Assembly (NCBI RefSeq): GCF_002858935.1
Contig: NZ_PJRT01000024.1
Location: 62,001-126,000 of the forward strand
DNA: 64,000 nucleotides
Direction of reading: 5' to 3'
Source: Pantoea endophytica
GTDB lineage: Bacteria > Pseudomonadota > Gammaproteobacteria > Enterobacterales > Enterobacteriaceae
This document shows, piece by piece, positions 58,834-64,000 of this stretch; positions within the stretch are counted from its first letter, which is position 1; each line of letters starts with the position of its first letter. The notes under the pieces are model-generated. The model was not told the DNA's origin. It did no database searches and worked only from the letters and a program-made list of their open reading frames with translations. Made by a program: the position numbers and the translations under genes.

Positions 58834-59082
58834 ATGAAAAAACTGATGGTTGCCGGTGCAGCCTTACTTTACGTTGCCGTTTCTTCCGCTGCGATTGCCG
58901 CGCCGGAAGAAGCTGGTGCTGCAGCAGGCGCGCAGGCGGGAGCAATCTCTTCCGGCGCGTCTACCGCTGTGGGTATCGGCGCGCTCGGTGCGTTAGTGGG
59001 TCTCGGCATTGCTGCTTCTGGCGGCGGTGACGGTGCAAATACCGGTACAACAACAACCACCACAACGAGCACCACTCGTTGA
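58834..59082 (+). CDS. yjbE: Exopolysaccharide operon protein YjbE (GfcA-like)
   Basis: This 82-aa exported protein (E. coli 80) has a signal peptide (MKKLMVAGAALLYVAVSSAAIA), an Ala/Gly-rich centre and a Thr-only tail ('TGTTTTTTTSTTR'). The function is unknown; it is the first gene of yjbEFGH, which in E. coli is needed for an extracellular polysaccharide. I chose the ATG at 58834 behind AGGAAAC. A terminator-like hairpin follows, so this small protein is probably made in excess over the rest. Confidence 0.9.
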   Translation: MKKLMVAGAALLYVAVSSAAIAAPEEAGAAAGAQAGAISSGASTAVGIGALGALVGLGIAASGGGDGANTGTTTTTTTSTTR

Positions 59083-59098
59083 TGTAGCACCTTTAAGC

Positions 59099-59127
59099 AT
59101 AACCACACACCCGTGTGGTTATTTTTT
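59099..59127 (+). terminator. Intercistronic terminator/attenuator between yjbE and yjbF
   Basis: ATAACCACAC-ACCC-GTGTGGTTAT followed by TTTTTG: a perfect 10-bp stem and a T-run, 17 bp after the yjbE stop and 29 bp before yjbF. Partial read-through must supply yjbFGH unless another promoter exists. Confidence 0.85.
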
Positions 59128-59155
59128 GCTTGGCTTATTTAGACAGGGATACACC

Positions 59156-59803
59156 GTGCGCCGACTCTCTTTGCTACTTCTTTGCCTGTTGTTGCAGGCC
59201 TGCACACAAACACAAAAAGGTCTCGAACAAACCGTGATGCTGGCCGTGAATGGCACGGATGATGTTACGGTCACCAACGAGCAGGTTGCTAACCTGCCCT
59301 ACGCCAGCCTCTATGCCCGCATCAATGAAGGACCGCGCATCTTCGTGGTGCTCGGTTACAACGAAAACGGCCAGCAGAAGTGGATCACCCAGGATAAAGC
59401 GATGCTGGTGATGCAGCATGGCCGTCTGATCAAAACCCTGGGTCTACCGAGCAATCTCGCTGACGTCAGTAACCTGGCGCAGGATCCGCTCGCCGATGCG
59501 CTGCATCTGCAAAACGGTGCCAGCTGGACGCGCGTGGTGCAGTGGCGCGAGCAAGATAAAGTGCGAGCCGCCACAGCGGTTTCCCGCTTCGAGCGCGGTG
59601 ACGATACGGTGCTGGACATCGCCGGTGAACGCGTACCGTGCCGCGTCTGGCATGAAACCGTGCGCATGGAGAACGTAGGCGCGGAGTGGCAGAACACCTT
59701 CTGGATCGATAACCGCGATGGCACGGTATTGCAGGCCAACCAGATGCTGGCCGCCGATGCCTTCCCCGTTGAAACCACCATTCTGAAGCCGGCGAAATCA
59801 TGA
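59156..59803 (+). CDS. yjbF: Exopolysaccharide operon lipoprotein YjbF (GfcB family)
   Basis: This 215-aa outer-membrane-type lipoprotein (E. coli 212) has the lipobox LLQAC with Cys16. It belongs to the GfcB/YjbF (YmcC) family of group 4 capsule and exopolysaccharide operons. It starts with GTG 59156, giving VRRLSLLLLCLLLQAC; the frame is open further upstream but runs through yjbE and the terminator. It overlaps yjbG by four bases. Confidence 0.9.
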   Translation: MRRLSLLLLCLLLQACTQTQKGLEQTVMLAVNGTDDVTVTNEQVANLPYASLYARINEGPRIFVVLGYNENGQQKWITQDKAMLVMQHGRLIKTLGLPSNLADVSNLAQDPLADALHLQNGASWTRVVQWREQDKVRAATAVSRFERGDDTVLDIAGERVPCRVWHETVRMENVGAEWQNTFWIDNRDGTVLQANQMLAADAFPVETTILKPAKS

Positions 59804-60537
59804 AAAAAATAACTCCAATGCTGGCAGCATTGACGCTGCTCACGGCTGGCCACGCACTGGCGGCGGCGCAAGTCACCGTGCACGATCTGCCGGGAAAAAA
59901 CACACTGCAAATTAACGATGCGCAGAATCTTAGTCAGTTGCTCACCCATCCTGAACTGCGCAGTTGGTGGCCGGGCACGGTGATTGCCGAACGCGGCGCA
60001 ACGGCGGTAGCACAGCAGCAGCAGAAGCAGCTGCTGGCCGATCTGCGCGCCTGGCAAGCCGACAGCGGCGAGTCGTTGGCCGCAACCATCGGCTCGGTTA
60101 TCCACCAGCTTGGCGCGCTGCAGGTAACGGGCCGCCAGTTCACCTCGCTCGATCCCGATGACGTGCGTCTGCGTCCACAGGATAACCGCACGCTGCAAGG
60201 CAGCTATGACCTCTATACGCTGGTGCAGCCGACGCAGGTACTGGTGCTGGGGGCGTTGAGCAATCCGGGTAAAGCGCGCTGGCAGCCGGGCCGCGAAGTG
60301 CGTGATTACCTCGAAGGCCACGATCGTCTGTCCGGCGCGGAACGCAGCTATGCCACGGTGATTGCGCCGTCCGGCAGCACCCAGCAAGTTCCGGTTGCCT
60401 ACTGGAATCATCGCCATATCGAAGTGGAACCCGGCAGCATTATCTGGCTCGGTTTCACCTCATGGAGCTTGCCATGGGGCCAAAGCGATTTGAATGAGCG
60501 CATGCTTTCCGTTCTGACTCACCGGATACCAGACTGA
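59800..60537 (+). CDS. yjbG: Exopolysaccharide operon periplasmic protein YjbG (GfcC family)
   Basis: This 245-aa periplasmic protein (E. coli 245) has a signal peptide ([21 protein letters not shown]). GfcC relatives have SLBB-like ubiquitin folds resembling parts of the Wza exporter; the motif '[35 protein letters not shown]' is typical. It overlaps yjbF (ATGA) and yjbH (TGATGA), so the three are coupled. Confidence 0.92.
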   Translation: MKKITPMLAALTLLTAGHALAAAQVTVHDLPGKNTLQINDAQNLSQLLTHPELRSWWPGTVIAERGATAVAQQQQKQLLADLRAWQADSGESLAATIGSVIHQLGALQVTGRQFTSLDPDDVRLRPQDNRTLQGSYDLYTLVQPTQVLVLGALSNPGKARWQPGREVRDYLEGHDRLSGAERSYATVIAPSGSTQQVPVAYWNHRHIEVEPGSIIWLGFTSWSLPWGQSDLNERMLSVLTHRIPD

Positions 60538-62627
60538 TGAAAAAACAATTACTTCTCAGCCTGTTGGCTGCTTCTGTTTCCGCCGCTTGCCAGGTGCATG
60601 CGGAAACCTGGCCTGAACCGGTCGGTCCTTCTCAATCGGATTTTGGTGGCGTTGGCCTGATGCAGACGCCCACCGCGCGTATGGCGAAAGAGGGCGAATT
60701 TAGCGTCAACTTCCGCGATAACGATCAATATCGCTACTATTCTGCCTCGCTGCAGCTGTTCCCGTGGCTGGAAACCACCGTACGCTATACCGATGTGCGT
60801 ACCCGCCGTTACAGCGCAGTAGAAGGTTTCAGCGGCAACCAAAGCTATAAAGATAAAGCCTTCGATGTGAAGCTGCGCCTATGGCAAGAGAGCTATTGGC
60901 TGCCAGAAGTGGCGGTTGGCTCACGCGATTTAGGCGGTACCGGGCTGTTCGACAGCGAATATCTGGTGGCGAGCAAAGCATGGGGCCCGTTCGATTTCAC
61001 CTTGGGTCTGGGCTGGGGTTATCTCGGCAACAGCGGCACCATTAAGAACCCGTTCTGCTCCTACAGCGACAGCTTCTGTAGCCGCACCGGCGGTGGCGAA
61101 GCGGGTTCAATTAATGGCTCACAGATGTTCCACGGTCCGGCGGCGCTGTTTGGCGGCGTAGAGTATCAAACACCGTGGCAGCCGCTGCGCCTCAAGCTGG
61201 AGTACGAAGGCAACGATTATCAGGATGATTTCGCCGGTCGTTTGGATCAGCGCAGTAAGGTCAACGTCGGCGCGATTTATCGCCTCACCGATTGGGCGGA
61301 CATCAACGCCAGCTACGAGCGCGGCAACACCTTTATGTTCGGCTTTACCCTGCGCACCAATTTCAACGATCTGCATCAGTCGCATATCGATAGCGAGAAG
61401 CCGGCCTACAACCCGCAGCCGCAGGGCGATCTGTTGCAGCCAACGGTGGTGGCAAACCAGCTGACCGATCTGAAGTACAACGCAGGACTGAATGGCCCGC
61501 ATATTCAAACCAAAGGCAGCACGTTGTATGTGTCCGGCGAGCAGACCAAATATCGCGATACGCGCGAAGGGGTCGATCGCGCCAATCGCATTATCATGAA
61601 CAACCTGCCGGCCGGCATCGATACCATCGACGTCACCGAGTCGCGCTTCAATATGCCGCAGGTGAGCACGCGCACCAACGTTGCCAGCCTGCATAACGAA
61701 CTCGTGGGTTATCCGCTGGGGCATGAACAGCCGCTGCAGCAGACGCGTGAAAATCCGGTCGATCCCGGTACCACCGAGCAAGGTTTCTTTATCCGCAAAG
61801 ATCGTCTGAACTACAGCCTGTCGCCGGTGCTGAATCAGTCCGTCGGCGGACCGGAAAGCTTCTACATGTATCAGGTTGGTGTGATGGCCAACGCCGATTA
61901 CTGGCTTACCGATCACCTGTTGGTCGGCGGCAGCCTGTTCGGCAACCTCGCCAATAACTACGATAAGTTCAACTACAACGGCGCACCGGCGGATTCCACA
62001 CTGCCGCGCGTGCGTACGCATATTCGTGATTACGTTGAGAACAACGTTTACGTTAACGATCTGCAAGCCAACTACATGCAGGCGCTGGGCAACGGTTTCT
62101 ACGGCCAGGTTTACGGCGGTTATCTGGAAACCATGTACGGCGGCGTCGGCGGCGAAGTGCTGTATCGTCCAATTGATAGCAACTGGGCATTCGGGGTTGA
62201 TGCCAACTACGTGAAGCAGCGTGATTGGGACAACATGATGCAGTTCACCGATTACAAAGCGCCAACCGGACATTTCACCGCGTACTGGCGTCCGTGGTTT
62301 ATGCAGGACGTATTGGTGAAAGCCAGCGTCGGTGAATATCTGGCGAAGGATAAAGGCGTTACCGTTGATGTGTCGAAGCGGTTTGATAGCGGCGTGATGG
62401 TAGGCTTCTACGCCACCAAAACCAACGTGTCGGCGGAAGCCTATGGCGAAGGCGACTTCACTAAAGGCTTCTACATTTCGGTGCCGATGGATCTGTTTAC
62501 CGTGACGCCAACGCGAGGCCGCGCGCAGGTGAACTGGGTGCCGTTAACGCGTGATGGTGGGCAGATGCTGGGTCGCAAATATCAGCTGTATGACCTGACG
62601 TCAGATCGTGATGCGCGGTTTAATTAA
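60537..62627 (+). CDS. yjbH: Exopolysaccharide operon outer-membrane protein YjbH (GfcD family)
   Basis: This 696-aa protein (E. coli 698) is predicted to be a double beta-barrel in the outer membrane that helps polysaccharide export. Signal peptide of about 22 residues, then '[57 protein letters not shown]' region nearly identical to E. coli, and aromatic-rich strands throughout. It ends '...[10 protein letters not shown]'. It is the last gene of the operon. A 384-aa frame on the other strand is a shadow. Confidence 0.95.
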   Translation: MKKQLLLSLLAASVSAACQVHAETWPEPVGPSQSDFGGVGLMQTPTARMAKEGEFSVNFRDNDQYRYYSASLQLFPWLETTVRYTDVRTRRYSAVEGFSGNQSYKDKAFDVKLRLWQESYWLPEVAVGSRDLGGTGLFDSEYLVASKAWGPFDFTLGLGWGYLGNSGTIKNPFCSYSDSFCSRTGGGEAGSINGSQMFHGPAALFGGVEYQTPWQPLRLKLEYEGNDYQDDFAGRLDQRSKVNVGAIYRLTDWADINASYERGNTFMFGFTLRTNFNDLHQSHIDSEKPAYNPQPQGDLLQPTVVANQLTDLKYNAGLNGPHIQTKGSTLYVSGEQTKYRDTREGVDRANRIIMNNLPAGIDTIDVTESRFNMPQVSTRTNVASLHNELVGYPLGHEQPLQQTRENPVDPGTTEQGFFIRKDRLNYSLSPVLNQSVGGPESFYMYQVGVMANADYWLTDHLLVGGSLFGNLANNYDKFNYNGAPADSTLPRVRTHIRDYVENNVYVNDLQANYMQALGNGFYGQVYGGYLETMYGGVGGEVLYRPIDSNWAFGVDANYVKQRDWDNMMQFTDYKAPTGHFTAYWRPWFMQDVLVKASVGEYLAKDKGVTVDVSKRFDSGVMVGFYATKTNVSAEAYGEGDFTKGFYISVPMDLFTVTPTRGRAQVNWVPLTRDGGQMLGRKYQLYDLTSDRDARFN

Positions 62628-62652
62628 CATCAGCGCGGGTGGTGTGAAACCC

Positions 62653-62713
62653 GCGCGATAAATCGCGCCGCTACGGAGAGGTGCACATACCGTAGCGGCG
62701 CCATTTATTGCGC
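62653..62713. repeat. 61-bp palindromic repeat, copy 4
   Basis: Arms GCGCGATAAATCGCGCCGCTAC and GTAGCGGCGCCATTTATTGCGC. It lies between the convergent ends of yjbH and metH, 25 bp after the yjbH stop and 11 bp before the metH stop. Confidence 0.88.
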
Positions 62714-62724
62714 GTTACCGACTA

Positions 62725-64000
62725 TTAATCTGCGTCATAACCCAAATTGGGTGCTAGCCAGCGCTCAACTTCGCTCACGCTCATGCCTTTACGCGCGGCG
62801 TAATCTTCCACCTGATCGCGCTGAATCTGCGCCACGGCGAAGTACTTGCTATCGGGATGGCTGAAGTACCAGCCGGAAACCGCTGCGCCTGGCCACATGG
62901 CGAAAGACTCGGTGAGCTTCATGCCGGTATGTTTTTCCACCTCCAGCAGCTGCCAGATCGGTGCTTTCTCAGTGTGTTCCGGACAAGCCGGATAACCTGG
63001 CGCGGGACGAATGCCCTGATAGTTCTCGCGAATCAGCTCTTCGTTGCTGAGATTTTCATGAGCGGCAAAGCCCCAAATCACCTTACGCACGCGTTCGTGC
63101 AGATATTCAGCAAAGGCTTCTGCCAGGCGATCCGACACCGCTTTCACCATGATTTTGTTGTAATCATCGTGCTGCTTGTCATACGCCTCGGCCAGCGCAT
63201 CTTCCTCAATTCCGGCGGTAACCGCAAACGCGCCGAGATAATCGGCTTTACCGCTGGATTTCGGTGCCACAAAGTCGGCTAAACAGTAGTTGGCGAAGTC
63301 GGTTTTCTCGGTCTGCTGACGCAAGTGATGACTGACGCACAGCACCTGATTGCGGTTCTCGTTGCTGTAGATTTCAATGTCATCGCCGACACGGTTGGCC
63401 GGGAAAATCCCCACCACGCCGCGTGGATTGAGCGTGCCGGTGCTGCTCAGCATATCGAGCATGGCGTTGGCATCGGCAAACAGGCGTTTGGCCTCTTCGC
63501 CCACCACTTCATCTTCCAGGATACGCGGATATTTGCCGGCCAGCGACCAGGTCATAAAGAACGGCGTCCAGTCGATGTAATTACGCAGCGTTTCAATGCT
63601 GGCTTCAACCGGGCTCACACCGAGGCGGTGCGCCACCGGCGGCGTATAGCTTTCCCAATCGATGACATAATCATTATCGCGCGCAGTTTGCAGGCTCACC
63701 GGCGGCGTGCGCGGCTTTTTGCGCGCGTGCTGAATACGCACCGTGTCGTACTCTTTGCGCGTGCGCGCCACGAAATCTTCTTTCAGCGTTTCGGACAGCA
63801 GCGATGACACCACGCCCACGGTGCGCGAGGCGTTCTGCACGTAGACCGTTGGTCCGCTATAGTTCTGCTCGATTTTCACTGCGGTATGCGCTTTCGAGGT
63901 AGTCGCGCCGCCAATCAGCAGCGGGATGGTGAATCCCTGGCGCTCCATCTCTTTGGCGACGTTAACCATCTCATCCAGCGACGGCGTGATCAGGCCGGAA
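62725..64000 (-). CDS. metH: Cobalamin-dependent methionine synthase MetH, C-terminal part
   Basis: The C-terminal 425 or so residues of MetH (about 1,227 in E. coli), which transfers a methyl group from methyltetrahydrofolate to homocysteine through cobalamin. The frame is open at the right window edge ('SGLITPSLDEMVNVAKEMERQG'), so no start is visible. Included are the end of the cobalamin domain ('IPLLIGGATTSKAHTAVKI') and the whole reactivation domain with the SAM-binding RPAPGYPACP motif. It lies convergent to yjbH, with a palindromic repeat between. Confidence 0.96.
   Translation of the reverse strand, partial: SGLITPSLDEMVNVAKEMERQGFTIPLLIGGATTSKAHTAVKIEQNYSGPTVYVQNASRTVGVVSSLLSETLKEDFVARTRKEYDTVRIQHARKKPRTPPVSLQTARDNDYVIDWESYTPPVAHRLGVSPVEASIETLRNYIDWTPFFMTWSLAGKYPRILEDEVVGEEAKRLFADANAMLDMLSSTGTLNPRGVVGIFPANRVGDDIEIYSNENRNQVLCVSHHLRQQTEKTDFANYCLADFVAPKSSGKADYLGAFAVTAGIEEDALAEAYDKQHDDYNKIMVKAVSDRLAEAFAEYLHERVRKVIWGFAAHENLSNEELIRENYQGIRPAPGYPACPEHTEKAPIWQLLEVEKHTGMKLTESFAMWPGAAVSGWYFSHPDSKYFAVAQIQRDQVEDYAARKGMSVSEVERWLAPNLGYDAD

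Noticed and set aside
61119..62273. 384-aa open frame on the minus strand opposite yjbH
   Set aside because: It lies entirely inside yjbH; composition (Val/Ile/Ala/Arg/His) is that of an antisense shadow and there are no domain motifs.
1..64000. Search for CRISPR arrays, prophage, insertion sequences, tRNA or rRNA genes
   Set aside because: No regularly spaced repeats, integrase or transposase frames, or tRNA/rRNA-like sequences were seen; repeated sequences are ERIC and short palindromes only.

Overview
This window is chromosomal DNA of an enterobacterium. Gene content and protein sequences look like the Erwiniaceae (Pantoea/Erwinia type), with Escherichia coli-like housekeeping genes throughout. 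The evidence is near-full-length similarity, recalled rather than searched, to E. coli products such as GntU, FtsE, LivF, GlgX, YjbH and AqpZ, together with two Yersinia/Erwinia-style ERIC repeats. I see no prophage, insertion sequence, CRISPR array, rRNA or tRNA. The genus assignment is an inference.

Left part (1-10.2 kb): the 3' end of plsB, then ubiA and ubiC (ubiquinone), psiE (phosphate-starvation protein), and a divergent organophosphorus locus. That locus has a GntR/UTRA regulator facing a binding protein, a cytoplasmic alkaline-phosphatase-superfamily hydrolase, two permeases and an ATPase. It is followed by yjbB, a Na+/phosphate carrier. A three-repeat Pho box lies in front of the regulator.

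Middle (10.2-40.7 kb): gntRKU (gluconate), yhhW (pirin), an AbgT-family transporter, the small RNA ryhB with its Fur box, yhhY, ggt, yhhA, ugpBAECQ (glycerol-3-phosphate, with a four-repeat Pho box), livKHMGF (branched-chain amino acids), panM, rpoH, ftsYEX, rsmD, yhhL, yhhM, yhhN, zntA (with a ZntR-type promoter), tusA, yhhQ (behind a probable preQ1 riboswitch) and dcrB.

Right part (40.7-64 kb): the glycogen operon glgBXCAP, asd, yhgN, a BASS-family carrier, aqpZ, lysC with its lysine riboswitch, pgi, the exopolysaccharide operon yjbEFGH (Rcs-type), and the 3' part of metH.

Compared with the E. coli map as I remember it, this is a mosaic. A block that lies near 76-77 min in E. coli (gnt...dcrB and glg...yhgN) sits inside what is the 91-min neighbourhood there (plsB-ubiAC-psiE ... 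lysC-pgi-yjbEFGH-metH). Copies of a 61-bp palindromic repeat or its half-element sit at both ends of the block, and an ERIC element sits at its internal junction. Phosphate is the strongest regulatory theme: two Pho boxes, psiE, ugp, the phosphoesterase/ABC locus and yjbB lie in one window. Other signals that can be read directly are CRP, GntR, Fur/RyhB, ZntR, sigma-E/DnaA at rpoH, an RcsAB-like box, and two riboswitches.
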